Assembly: GCA_965198725.1 (NCBI GenBank) | Contig: CBDAPX010000001.1 | Coordinates: 1,240,001 to 1,304,000, forward strand | Reading direction: 5' to 3' | DNA length: 64,000 nucleotides | Source: CBDAPX01 sp965198725 | Lineage (GTDB): Bacteria > Pseudomonadota > Alphaproteobacteria > Rhodobacterales > Rhodobacteraceae | Shown: positions 17,785 to 26,493 of the stretch, one piece after another | How the letters are laid out: each line of letters opens with the position of its first letter | Numbering within the stretch: the first letter of the stretch is position 1 | The notes under the pieces: model-generated | Database searches by the model: none | What the model was told of the DNA's origin: nothing | Seen by the model: the letters and a program-made list of their open reading frames with translations, nothing else | Position numbers and translations under genes: made by a program

Positions 17785-19323
17785 CTAGCGGCGCATAGCT
17801 GCCTTCACCTCTGACATGCGCAAAGCGCCGGTCAGGTGGGTCACCACAAAATAGACGGCAATCCCGCCAAACACCAAAATCATTAACGCTATGTAGCGTA
17901 CGCCGCCTGTGACAAATGCGGCGGCCAAAATCTGGGTTACGCTCCACGCAAAAAGCCCCATAATCCCAGATGACAAACAAATCCGCCACAGCCGCGACCA
18001 GAAACGGGCATCCAGTCGGGCGACATCGCCAAAGCGCTTCACACCAAAACCCAGCATAAACACCATGGCCCAACCCGCTGCGGTTGTGGCGATTGCGGGG
18101 GCCAACCAGCCGAAAACGGGGGTCAATCCAATCGCGACGACCGCATTCAGAACCATGGCCCAAACCGCGTAGCGGAACGGTGTTTTCGTATCCTCGCGGG
18201 CAAAAAACAATGGTTGCAGTGATTTTTGCAGAACGAAAGCGGGCAGGCCTAAGCCATAAATGGCGACTGCTTGGGCGATGGCGATGCTGTCTGCCGCAGT
18301 GGTTTGTCCACGTTCGAACAGGACCGATACCAAGGGTAACGGTACGACCATCAACGCCACCGAACAGGGGATCGTCAGCGCCAATGCAATTTCACTGGCC
18401 CGGCTGAACGCATCTTTGGAACCGGCCTCATCGCCTGCGGCCAGCTTACGCGACAAGTCGGGCAACAGGACAACGCCAATCGCGATGCCCACGACCCCCA
18501 AAGGAAGCTGATACAGGCGGTCCGCTGCATACAGCCAGCCCACCGCGCGGTCGAAATAGCTGGCAACCTGTTGACCGACCAGCAGGTTGATCTGCACGAC
18601 ACCGCCTGCCAAAGCCGCCGGAACGGCGACTTTGACCAATTGCTTGAGATCTGGGGTCCAAACCGGCCTGCGCAAGCGCAAGGCAAAGCCTGCTTTGGCG
18701 GCGGCGACCCAGACCAGAACCATTTGTGCCACCCCCGCCACCGGGATCATCCAAATCAATGCGCGGGTGACGTCGCCACCAGTGGAAGCGGCCAGAGCCA
18801 TTGCAGACACCAAAAGAACGTTTAGCAGAACCGGTGCAGCCGCGGCGGCGGCAAACCGCCCAGTGGCGTTCAGCAGGCCAGACAGCAAAGCCGCCAGAGA
18901 AATGAACAGGATATAAGGAAAGGCGATCCGTCCAAACTCAACCGACAGATCAAACTGCTCTTGCCCGGCAAATCCGCTGGCCAATCCGTAAACCACCCAA
19001 GGCATTGCCAACTGCGCGGCCAGCGTCAAAACGATCAGGACCGAGGCCAGTCCGGCAAACGCGTCTTCGGCAAACCGTTTGGCGTCTTCGCCGTTTTCCA
19101 GCTTTTTCGAAAACATCGGCACAAAGGCCATGTTGAACGCGCCTTCGGCAAAGAAACGGCGGAACATGTTCGGCAGTCGAAACGCCACGACATAGGCCTC
19201 ATAAAGCGGGCCGGTCCCGACAAAAGCCAGGATCATGGCGTCGCGGACAAACCCCAGAACCCGGCTCAGCAAAGTCCACGTTCCCACTGTCAGAAACCCG
19301 GCCATCAGGCTGATCGGTCTCAT
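17785..19323 (-). CDS. murJ: lipid II flippase MurJ
   Basis: 512-residue MOP-superfamily membrane protein with 14 predicted helices, beginning MRPISLMAGFLTVGTWTLLSRVLGFVRDAMIL. AFRLPNMFRRFFAEGAFNMAFVPMF is the MviN/MurJ signature. It moves lipid II across the inner membrane for peptidoglycan synthesis. The start overlaps the glnD stop by four bases (ATGA), the common glnD-murJ arrangement of Rhodobacterales. Confidence 0.95.
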   Translation of the reverse strand: MRPISLMAGFLTVGTWTLLSRVLGFVRDAMILAFVGTGPLYEAYVVAFRLPNMFRRFFAEGAFNMAFVPMFSKKLENGEDAKRFAEDAFAGLASVLIVLTLAAQLAMPWVVYGLASGFAGQEQFDLSVEFGRIAFPYILFISLAALLSGLLNATGRFAAAAAAPVLLNVLLVSAMALAASTGGDVTRALIWMIPVAGVAQMVLVWVAAAKAGFALRLRRPVWTPDLKQLVKVAVPAALAGGVVQINLLVGQQVASYFDRAVGWLYAADRLYQLPLGVVGIAIGVVLLPDLSRKLAAGDEAGSKDAFSRASEIALALTIPCSVALMVVPLPLVSVLFERGQTTAADSIAIAQAVAIYGLGLPAFVLQKSLQPLFFAREDTKTPFRYAVWAMVLNAVVAIGLTPVFGWLAPAIATTAAGWAMVFMLGFGVKRFGDVARLDARFWSRLWRICLSSGIMGLFAWSVTQILAAAFVTGGVRYIALMILVFGGIAVYFVVTHLTGALRMSEVKAAMRR

Positions 19324-22136
19324 TGATCCGCCCGTTCGGCACCATCGACGATCGCCGTGCGCAACTTGGTTTCCAGCGATTTTTGTTTGGATTTCGAGTG
19401 GTATTTCAGCCCGAACATGTCCTTGACGTAGAAGGTATCTACAACCTGTTCCCCATACGTCGCGATCACGGCATTTGCGATGTAAACATTCGCATCCGCC
19501 AAGGTCCGCGCCAAATCATAGAGCAGTCCGGGCCGGTCGCGGGTGTCGACCTCGATGATCGTGTAGATATCGGAGCCGTCATTGTCGAAGGTGACGTGCG
19601 TTGGCACTTCGAACGCCTTTTCGCGCTTTTTGATCTTGTCGCGCGTTTTGAGGGCGTCGCGGGGAACGAGCTGACCTTTGAGCGTTTTATCGATCATCTG
19701 AGACAGGCGCGGCAGGCGTCCAGCCTCATATGGATGACCATCGGCGTCCTGTATCCAGAACGCATCGACGACATAGCCATCTTTTGTGGTATAGCTGCGC
19801 GCGTCCACCACGTTGGCACCGACCAAGGCCAATGCACCTGCGAGGCGCGCGAAAATCCCGGGATGGTCCGCCATCGCAAAACAGGCGCGTGTGGCGTCTC
19901 GGTCCACGTCCGGATGCAAATCGATCAGGATCCTGCCGGGATCATCAACCTGTTCAAGCTCTGCCAAAAGCCGGGCAAAAACCGTATGCGCGGTGACATG
20001 CAGGCCCTGCCAATAAGGCGGGTAGTGGCGCGATGTTTCGTGCTTTAACGCGGCCTTGGACCAATCGGGCAAAGCGGCCCGCAACAGCCGTTTCGCCTCG
20101 GCTCCGCGGTTCTCGCGGTTCAGGTCTTCCATACCGGTTTCGAGCGCCTTGCGCGCTTGCCGGTAGAGGGCGCGGATCAGCGCCGCTTTCCAGTTGTTCC
20201 ACACATTTGGGCCGACGCCGCGAATGTCGCACACCGTAAGCACGGTCAACAGGTCAAGCCGCTTGACCGTTTGGACCGCCTTGCAAAAATCCCAAACGGT
20301 TCTGGGGTCTGCGATGTCCCGCTTTTGCGCCATGTCCGACATCAACAGGTGGTACCGCACCAGCCATTCGACGGTTTCGCTTTCCGATTTGTTCAGGCCA
20401 AGCCGCGGCGCGATGGATCGGGCCAGTTTTGCGCCGAGGATTGAGTGATCTTCGGGCCGGCCCTTTGCGATATCATGCAGCAACAAAGCGACGTAAATCA
20501 CCCGCCGATTGATGCCCTCTTCCAGAATGCCGGACACCACCGGCAGGCTTTCAACCAGCTCGCCTTTTTCGATCTTGGCCAGCTGCGCAATGCACTGGAT
20601 GATATGCTCGTCCACCGTATAGCTGTGATACATATTGAACTGCATCATTACCACGATCGGTTCGAATTCCGGAATGAAAGCAGCCAGCACGCCCAGTTCA
20701 TTCATTCGGCGTAAGGCCCGTTCGGGGTTGCCGTGTCTCAAAAGCAGGTCGAGGAAAATGCGCTGGGCTTCCGGATTTTTGCGCATTTCCGGGTCAATCA
20801 GCCCAAGGTTGGCATTCACCAACCGCATCGCATCCGGGTGGATCAGCATCCCGGTACGCAGGCCTTCTTCAAAAATCCGAAGGATATTCAGTTTGTCATC
20901 CAGAAACGTGTCGGGATCGGCAATCGTCAGGCGGTTATGAATGACGTCATAACCTTCTTTCACCTTTGGTTTCCGGCGGAATATCCGGTCCAACAGCGGT
21001 TCGGATTTAACGTGGATGGCTTCGAGTTTTGTCAGAAAAATCCGTGTCAGATCCCCGACCGCTGTTGCGTGCCTGAAATAGTCCTGCATGAAGATTTCGA
21101 CCGCGCGGCGCCCGGCGCGGTCTTCGTATTGCATGCGGCGAGCCACCTCGACCTGCAGATCGAAACTCAACTGCTCGGTGGCGCGCCCGGTCACAAGATG
21201 CAGATGTCCGCGCACGGCCCACAAGAAATCCTCAGCCGCGACAAAGCGCAAATACTCTTCTCGGCTGAATACATCGAGCGCGACCAATTCATTCACGGTG
21301 GTCACACCATGGATATATTTCGCGATCCAATACAGCGATTGCAGGTCCCGCAAACCGCCCTTGCCCTCTTTGACGTTTGGTTCGACGACATAGCGCGCGC
21401 CTTGCTTTTGGTGGCGCTTGCCGCGTTCTTCCAGCTTGGCTTCGATATAATCGCGACCTGAACGTGAGAAGAGATCCCTGTTCAGCGTGACTTCCAGCTC
21501 ATCCGCCAATACGACGTCGCCGGCGAGGAACCGATGCTCCAACAGCGCGGTTTGTATGGTAAAGTCTTCGCCACCCAACCGCACGCAATCGCGGATCGTT
21601 CGGCTGGCATGGCCCACCTTCATCTTCAGATCCCACAGGATGTAGAGCATGCTTTCGATAACGCTCTCGGCCCATGCGGTGATTTTGTACGGGGTCAAAA
21701 ACAGCAGATCGACATCTGAAAACGGGGCCATTTCGCCCCGCCCATAGCCGCCTACGGCAATCAGGGCGATCCGTTCGCTTGACGTCGGATTGGGCAAAGG
21801 GTGCAGGTAAGTCTTGGCCGCATGCAGCGCCATCGTAACGATGCCGTCGGTCAGAAAACAGTAGGACCGGGTCATGTCGCGGGCGGCAAACGGCCTTTGC
21901 TCAAACGCCTTGGCAATTGCGGCACGCCCGGACTTGTGCACGCGCGACAACACGTCGACAATTGGCGCGCGCCGCGCTCCGTACTCTTGGTTTTCGGACA
22001 TCGCCGCATCAATGTCCGAACGAACGGTGTTCGTGTCGAAAATTGTCTGGGCGTCGCAGAGCAGCGATTGGTTGATATCAGGGCTGGGTTTCTGCTCAGA
22101 AACCAGCGCCGGAGAAGCTTCTTGGGGCAGGGTCAA
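19320..22136 (-). CDS. glnD: bifunctional [protein-PII] uridylyltransferase / uridylyl-removing enzyme
   Basis: 938 residues, the full GlnD size. The nucleotidyltransferase domain carries VGGYGRGEMAPFSDVDLLFL, the HD domain LLLHDIAKGRPEDHS, and the C-terminus two ACT domains (ACFAMADHPGIFARLAG and DTRDRPGLLYDLAR) that sense glutamine. It uridylylates or deuridylylates PII proteins in response to nitrogen. The start is a TTG at 22136, overlapping the preceding gene by 41 bases; the N-terminal stretch is needed because homologues begin similarly upstream of the first internal ATG (22001). Coupled to murJ. Confidence 0.94.
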   Translation of the reverse strand: MTLPQEASPALVSEQKPSPDINQSLLCDAQTIFDTNTVRSDIDAAMSENQEYGARRAPIVDVLSRVHKSGRAAIAKAFEQRPFAARDMTRSYCFLTDGIVTMALHAAKTYLHPLPNPTSSERIALIAVGGYGRGEMAPFSDVDLLFLTPYKITAWAESVIESMLYILWDLKMKVGHASRTIRDCVRLGGEDFTIQTALLEHRFLAGDVVLADELEVTLNRDLFSRSGRDYIEAKLEERGKRHQKQGARYVVEPNVKEGKGGLRDLQSLYWIAKYIHGVTTVNELVALDVFSREEYLRFVAAEDFLWAVRGHLHLVTGRATEQLSFDLQVEVARRMQYEDRAGRRAVEIFMQDYFRHATAVGDLTRIFLTKLEAIHVKSEPLLDRIFRRKPKVKEGYDVIHNRLTIADPDTFLDDKLNILRIFEEGLRTGMLIHPDAMRLVNANLGLIDPEMRKNPEAQRIFLDLLLRHGNPERALRRMNELGVLAAFIPEFEPIVVMMQFNMYHSYTVDEHIIQCIAQLAKIEKGELVESLPVVSGILEEGINRRVIYVALLLHDIAKGRPEDHSILGAKLARSIAPRLGLNKSESETVEWLVRYHLLMSDMAQKRDIADPRTVWDFCKAVQTVKRLDLLTVLTVCDIRGVGPNVWNNWKAALIRALYRQARKALETGMEDLNRENRGAEAKRLLRAALPDWSKAALKHETSRHYPPYWQGLHVTAHTVFARLLAELEQVDDPGRILIDLHPDVDRDATRACFAMADHPGIFARLAGALALVGANVVDARSYTTKDGYVVDAFWIQDADGHPYEAGRLPRLSQMIDKTLKGQLVPRDALKTRDKIKKREKAFEVPTHVTFDNDGSDIYTIIEVDTRDRPGLLYDLARTLADANVYIANAVIATYGEQVVDTFYVKDMFGLKYHSKSKQKSLETKLRTAIVDGAERADQ

Positions 22137-23280
22137 TCACAACCACCTGTTTGTTTTGGATCGTGGCCACTGCAAGGCCGCGTTCATTTGTTCCATCTGG
22201 GCGCAGCCGGAATATACCGCTGGTGCCTTGAAAGCCCGAATTCTGCGTCAGCGCCGCCCCTGTCAAGGCGTTCGACTGTCCCGAGCCGACCAAGGCGCCG
22301 ATAGCAGCGATGCCGTCATAGGCCAACCCCGCGATGGGATGCGGTGCACCGGAATAGGCAGCAGTGTACCGCTGTCTGAACTGCTGCGAGAAGGTCGGAT
22401 CGGGTAATGCGAACCAGCCGTTTTGAACGCCCGGCAGTTCAAGCGTCTGAGAAGGGATATCCCAACGGGTCAGGCCGATCATTTGTACGGTCGGCGACTG
22501 AATACCGGATTCGGGTAGCAGCTGTGTGTACAGCGGCAAGGCCCCCGCGGTCGTGGACGTCAAAAATACCGTGTCAGCCCCACTGTTCTGAACCGCGTCT
22601 CTGATCGTCGGAACGGATGCCACAACGCTCTGTTGCGACAGCTCATAAGGAACCGTCCCGGCCGCGGTCGAACCATTGGCCGAAATGGCGCTCAGAATTG
22701 CGTTGCGGCCCAGTTGGCCGGCCACATCTGTTGAATGGACCACGACGATATTTCCTTTGCCTTGGCCCGCGGCGAAACGGGTCAGGCGATTGGCCGTGTT
22801 GTCAAAGGTCGAGCCAAGGATGAAAAGGTTGCCGCCCGCGATGGTCGGGTTGTTGGAAAAAGACAGAACGTTGACGTTCTGGTTGGCCACTGCAACGCCC
22901 ACAGCATTTGCCGGTTCGGCGCGGACTGGACCAAGGATAATCTTGGCCCCGTCATTGACGGCCTGAACCGCTTGTGTCGCCGCCGTTGTCGCGTTGCCTT
23001 GCGTGTCGTAAACCCGCAGGTCAATCTCAACACCCTGCAAATCCGCCATCGCCAAGCGCGCCGCGTTTTCAAGGCTTTGCGCCAGGATCGCGTCACCACC
23101 GTCGCCCGATCCCTTGGGAACAAGCAAGGCCACCGGAACCGGGGCCGATGTGTCGATCGACGGGCCGCCGCCGCCGCCGGTACCCAAGGAAACAGGTTCA
23201 CACCCAACAAGAAGGAGGCTCGCCACAGCGGCGGCTGCGATCTGGGTTGCCTTGCGGATATTGGCAAAAACGGCAAACAT
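22096..23280 (-). CDS. penicillin-binding protein activator (LpoA-like periplasmic-binding lipoprotein)
   Basis: 394-residue lipoprotein. The signal peptide ends in LLLVGC, a good lipobox, followed by a Gly-rich linker. The body is a type I periplasmic-binding fold (VPVALLVPKGSGDGGDAILAQSLENAARLA ... GAKIILGPVRAEPANAVGVAVANQ) like the C-terminal domain of LpoA, which activates PBP1A from the outer membrane; Leu/Ile/Val-binding proteins are the wider family. ATG 23280 is used because it starts the signal peptide. Divergent from rsmI, as usual in Rhodobacteraceae. The role in peptidoglycan synthesis is inferred from family. Confidence 0.85.
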   Translation of the reverse strand: MFAVFANIRKATQIAAAAVASLLLVGCEPVSLGTGGGGGPSIDTSAPVPVALLVPKGSGDGGDAILAQSLENAARLAMADLQGVEIDLRVYDTQGNATTAATQAVQAVNDGAKIILGPVRAEPANAVGVAVANQNVNVLSFSNNPTIAGGNLFILGSTFDNTANRLTRFAAGQGKGNIVVVHSTDVAGQLGRNAILSAISANGSTAAGTVPYELSQQSVVASVPTIRDAVQNSGADTVFLTSTTAGALPLYTQLLPESGIQSPTVQMIGLTRWDIPSQTLELPGVQNGWFALPDPTFSQQFRQRYTAAYSGAPHPIAGLAYDGIAAIGALVGSGQSNALTGAALTQNSGFQGTSGIFRLRPDGTNERGLAVATIQNKQVVVIDPAPRSFSGAGF

Positions 23281-23366
23281 GGTGTCGATATATCCCTGTT
23301 CCGGGCCGTGCGGGCCGCTGTTCTGGTCAGCCGGGATAATAAACACCAGAAAGATCGGGTCCAGCG

Positions 23367-24230
23367 TTGAATCACCAGTTCGTGAATCTGTCTTCAGGCC
23401 TTTACTTTGTTGCGACACCGATTGGCACCGCGCGCGATATCACCTTGAGAGCCTTAGACATTCTTGCGTCAGCAGATGTCATTGCCGCGGAAGACACCCG
23501 CAGCTTGCGGCGGCTTTTGGACATTCATGGCGTTCCTTTGGGCAAGCGCCCGCTGATTTCGTACCACGACCATAGTGGTGCCGGGGACCGGGCGCGTTTG
23601 ATGCAGGCTTTGGACGACAACAAGTCCGTGGCCTATGCATCCGAGGCCGGAATGCCGTTGATCGCTGATCCGGGATATGACTTGGGTCGAGAGGCTGCAG
23701 AGCTTGGGCACGCGGTGACCTGTGCGCCGGGCCCATCCGCCGTTTTGACGGCCCTGACGCTGGGCGGTTTGCCGACGGACGCGTTCTTCTTTGCTGGGTT
23801 TTTGCCCAACAGCAAATCCGCTAGGTGCACCAAGCTTGAAAAACTGCAATCCGTTCCGGGCACGCAGATCTTCTATGAGTCGCCCAAACGTCTTGCGGCT
23901 TGTCTGAAGGACATGGAGACGGTTTTGGGGGCCGATCGTGATGCCGCGGTTTGCCGGGAACTGACCAAGAAATTCGAAGAGGTTGCGCGCGGTACACTGG
24001 CAAAACTCGCCGCGATCTTTGCGGAACGGTCGGTGAAAGGAGAAGTCGTGATCCTCGTGGATCGGCGGCGTTCAGGGTCTGTTAATGCCGGTGATTTAGA
24101 AGAAGACCTGAAAGGGGCGCTGGATCAGATGTCGGTCAAGGACGCCTCGGAACTTGTTGCCCAGGCACATGGCTTGCCCAAGCGGCAGGTGTATCAATTG
24201 GCGTTGAAGCTCGGAAAGGCGCAATCATGA
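23367..24230 (+). CDS. rsmI: 16S rRNA (cytidine1402-2'-O)-methyltransferase
   Basis: 287-residue tetrapyrrole-methylase-fold enzyme that 2'-O-methylates C1402 of 16S rRNA using SAM. GLYFVATPIGTARDITLRAL opens the domain; AYASEAGMPLIADPGYDL, TCAPGPSAVLTALTLGGLPTD, FFAGFLP and IFYESPKRLAACL are family blocks in order. The start is uncertain: TTG 23367 or GTG 23382, neither with a strong ribosome-binding site. It overlaps yraN by four bases (ATGA). Confidence 0.92.
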   Translation: MNHQFVNLSSGLYFVATPIGTARDITLRALDILASADVIAAEDTRSLRRLLDIHGVPLGKRPLISYHDHSGAGDRARLMQALDDNKSVAYASEAGMPLIADPGYDLGREAAELGHAVTCAPGPSAVLTALTLGGLPTDAFFFAGFLPNSKSARCTKLEKLQSVPGTQIFYESPKRLAACLKDMETVLGADRDAAVCRELTKKFEEVARGTLAKLAAIFAERSVKGEVVILVDRRRSGSVNAGDLEEDLKGALDQMSVKDASELVAQAHGLPKRQVYQLALKLGKAQS

Positions 24231-24592
24231 CAAAAAACGACCGGGGGGCATGTGCCTATCACAACGGCGCTGCGGCAGAGGATCAGGTCGCGCGGCTGTA
24301 CGAGGATGGCGGGCATCAGGTCTTGCATCGGCGTTGGCGTGGTGCGGGCGGCGAAATTGACCTGATCCTGCAAGTTGCGGACACCATCGTTTTTGTCGAA
24401 GTGAAAAAGAGCCGCGATTTGATGCGTGCAGCGGAACGTCTCTGTTTGCGACAATTGCGGCGCATCTACACGGCAGCAGAAGAGTTTTTGGGCGGCCAAG
24501 CCCATGGTCTGCTGACACCGGCACGCGTTGACGTGGCCTTGGTTGATCAACCCGGGCGCATCCACATTCTCGAAAACGTGTATCACGCCTGA
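24227..24592 (+). CDS. yraN: YraN family protein (UPF0102, endonuclease-like fold)
   Basis: 121 residues with the UPF0102 pattern: YHNGAAAEDQVARLYEDGGHQVLHRRWR, then GEIDLILQVADTIVFVEVKKS, which contains the restriction-endonuclease-like E/D...E-x-K arrangement (GGEIDLI ... VEVKK). No function is firmly established. It is translationally coupled to rsmI, a very common pairing. Confidence 0.88.
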   Translation: MTKNDRGACAYHNGAAAEDQVARLYEDGGHQVLHRRWRGAGGEIDLILQVADTIVFVEVKKSRDLMRAAERLCLRQLRRIYTAAEEFLGGQAHGLLTPARVDVALVDQPGRIHILENVYHA

Positions 24593-24652
24593 TCGCCATT
24601 GCGCATCCGGGGTTGCTGCGCCATGTATTTGGTCAGCAAGTGAGGTGCGACA

Positions 24653-25588
24653 ATGAAAATTGCCTTTCAAATGGATCCAATCGGCGCGGTCGATATCAAC
24701 GCGGACAGCTCTTTTCGGTTGGCCGAAGAAGCGCAGGCGCGGGGACATTCGCTGTTTTACTACAGCCCGGACGATCTGGCCTATGAAGAGGGACGGATCA
24801 CGGCGCGCGGATATGACATGACGGTGCAACGAGTGGCCGATTTGCCGGCTGTTCTGGGCGAAAAACGCCTTGTCGACTTGTCTGATTTTGATGTTGTGTG
24901 GCTGCGTCAGGACCCGCCTTTTGACATGCACTATATCACGTCGACCCATTTGCTGGATCGTTTGAAAGGGCAAGCGCTCGTCGTGAACGACCCGTTTTGG
25001 GTCCGTAATTATCCCGAAAAGCTGTTGGTGTTGGATTTTCCCCAGCTGACGCCGCCCACCACGATCGCACGCAGCCTCGACACCATAAAGGCGTTCAAGG
25101 CAAAGCATGGCGATGTCATCCTGAAACCGCTCTACGGCAATGGCGGGGCGGGTGTGTTCCGGCTGGATGCAAACGACCGCAATCTCAGCTCTTTGCACGA
25201 GCTTTTCACCGGTTTCAGCCGAGAGCCGCTGATCGTTCAAAAGTACCTGCCGGACGTCACGAACGGCGACAAGCGCGTTATCCTTGTCGATGGAGAGCCC
25301 GTTGGTGCAATCAACCGCGTTCCGGCGGCGGGGGAAACACGATCCAACATGCACGTGGGGGGGCGGCCCGAGAAAATCGGACTGTCAGAGCGTGATCTGG
25401 AAATCTGTGCGGCGATCGGCCCGACCTTGCGCGAAAAAGGGCAGATTTTTGTCGGCATCGACGTGATCGGCGACTACCTGACCGAGATTAACGTAACCTC
25501 GCCCACCGGCATTCAGGAATTGGAACGGTTTGACGGCGTCAACATTGCTGAAAAGATCTGGCAAGCGATTGAGGTCAAGCTCGCATGA
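24653..25588 (+). CDS. gshB: glutathione synthetase
   Basis: 311-residue ATP-grasp enzyme joining gamma-glutamylcysteine and glycine. MKIAFQMDPIGAVDINADSSFRLAEEAQARGH, LRQDPPFDMHYI, ILKPLYGNGGAGVFRL (ATP-grasp lid), NRVPAAGETRSNMHVGG and the metal-binding GIDVIGDYLTEINVTSPTG are diagnostic. Length matches E. coli GshB (316). The stop overlaps the start of the disrupted hydrolase gene (ATGA). Confidence 0.95.
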   Translation: MKIAFQMDPIGAVDINADSSFRLAEEAQARGHSLFYYSPDDLAYEEGRITARGYDMTVQRVADLPAVLGEKRLVDLSDFDVVWLRQDPPFDMHYITSTHLLDRLKGQALVVNDPFWVRNYPEKLLVLDFPQLTPPTTIARSLDTIKAFKAKHGDVILKPLYGNGGAGVFRLDANDRNLSSLHELFTGFSREPLIVQKYLPDVTNGDKRVILVDGEPVGAINRVPAAGETRSNMHVGGRPEKIGLSERDLEICAAIGPTLREKGQIFVGIDVIGDYLTEINVTSPTGIQELERFDGVNIAEKIWQAIEVKLA

Positions 25589-26493
25589 GTTGGCAGTCGG
25601 GGGCGCTGAACGTCTATCTGAAAACCGTTGAAAAACGGTTTTTGGAAAAGATCTCGGACCCCGGATTGATCCGCGCACGCTTCGAACGCACGGCGCGGCT
25701 TTTGTTTCATGCGCCATTTGGCACAAAAATCCGGTCCGGGCAGATCGCTGGGCGGGACGCCCTTTTTGTCGACCGGCCTGATCCACGGCCTTTGATGCTC
25801 TATTTCCATGGCGGCGGCTATATCTTTGGCAGCCCGCGCACGCATGCCGCGATGCTTGCGACACTTGCAGTACGGGCCAATGCACGGGCCGTTTTGCCGC
25901 AATACCGGCTGGCACCCGAGCATCCTTTTCCGGCTGCCGTCGAAGACGCGGTCTCGGTCTACAAACATCTGCTGGACGCAGGCGAAGATCCTGCGCAGAT
26001 CGCGTTTGGTGGCGATAGTGCGGGCGGAGGTTTGGCCCTTGCCCTGCTGGGCGAATGCCTGCGCCAGGGCTTGCCGGTGCCGGCGGGGCTCTTCACGTTT
26101 TCGCCGCTGGCCGATCTGACGTTTTCGGGGGCTTCGATCCGCAATAATGCGCAGGCCGAAGCCTTGCTGCCGACAAGCCGGACAGATGACATGGTTCGGC
26201 ATTACCTGAACGGGCGGCCCGCGGATGACCCGCGCGCCTCACCTTTGTTTGCAGACTATGCCGGCGCGCCGCCGATCTGGATCGCGGTGGGGGATTAAGA
26301 GATTTTGCTGGATGACAGTCTCCGGCTGGCCGAACACGCCCGTGCTGCGGGTGTTTCGGTGGACCTGCATGTGGAAGATGATCTGCCGCATGTCTGGCCG
26401 ATTTTCTACAATACGATGCCCGAGGCACGCCGCACCTTGGGGCAGTTGGCAGACCGGCTCAACCAGCGTTGGACTGTGCCAAGCGATAGCTGA
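25585..26493 (+). pseudogene. alpha/beta hydrolase (HSL/esterase family), interrupted by in-frame TAA
   Basis: The first 237 codons give an HSL-type esterase with the oxyanion motif YFHGGGYIFG and nucleophile elbow FGGDSAGGGLALAL. After WIAVGD the frame meets TAA (26296-26298) and then continues without shift as EILLDDSLRLAEHARAAGVS and, further on, VEDDLPHVWPIF, ending at 26493. The post-stop part holds the expected catalytic Asp (LDDS) and His (LPHVW) regions, so the stop separates the nucleophile from the rest of the triad. The full frame would encode about 302 residues, normal for the family. One base change would explain it (for example from CAA); a sequencing error is the alternative. 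It is coupled to gshB upstream and overlaps the 3' end of the YifB gene. Confidence 0.85.

Noticed and set aside
23641..23690. Unusual RsmI motif ASEAGMPLIADPG as a sign of altered activity
   Set aside because: Similar wording occurs in alphaproteobacterial RsmI as far as I recall; not enough to claim a change in function.
24194..25354. 386-codon minus-strand frame across yraN and gshB
   Set aside because: Antisense to two clearly recognised genes; composition is that of a shadow frame.
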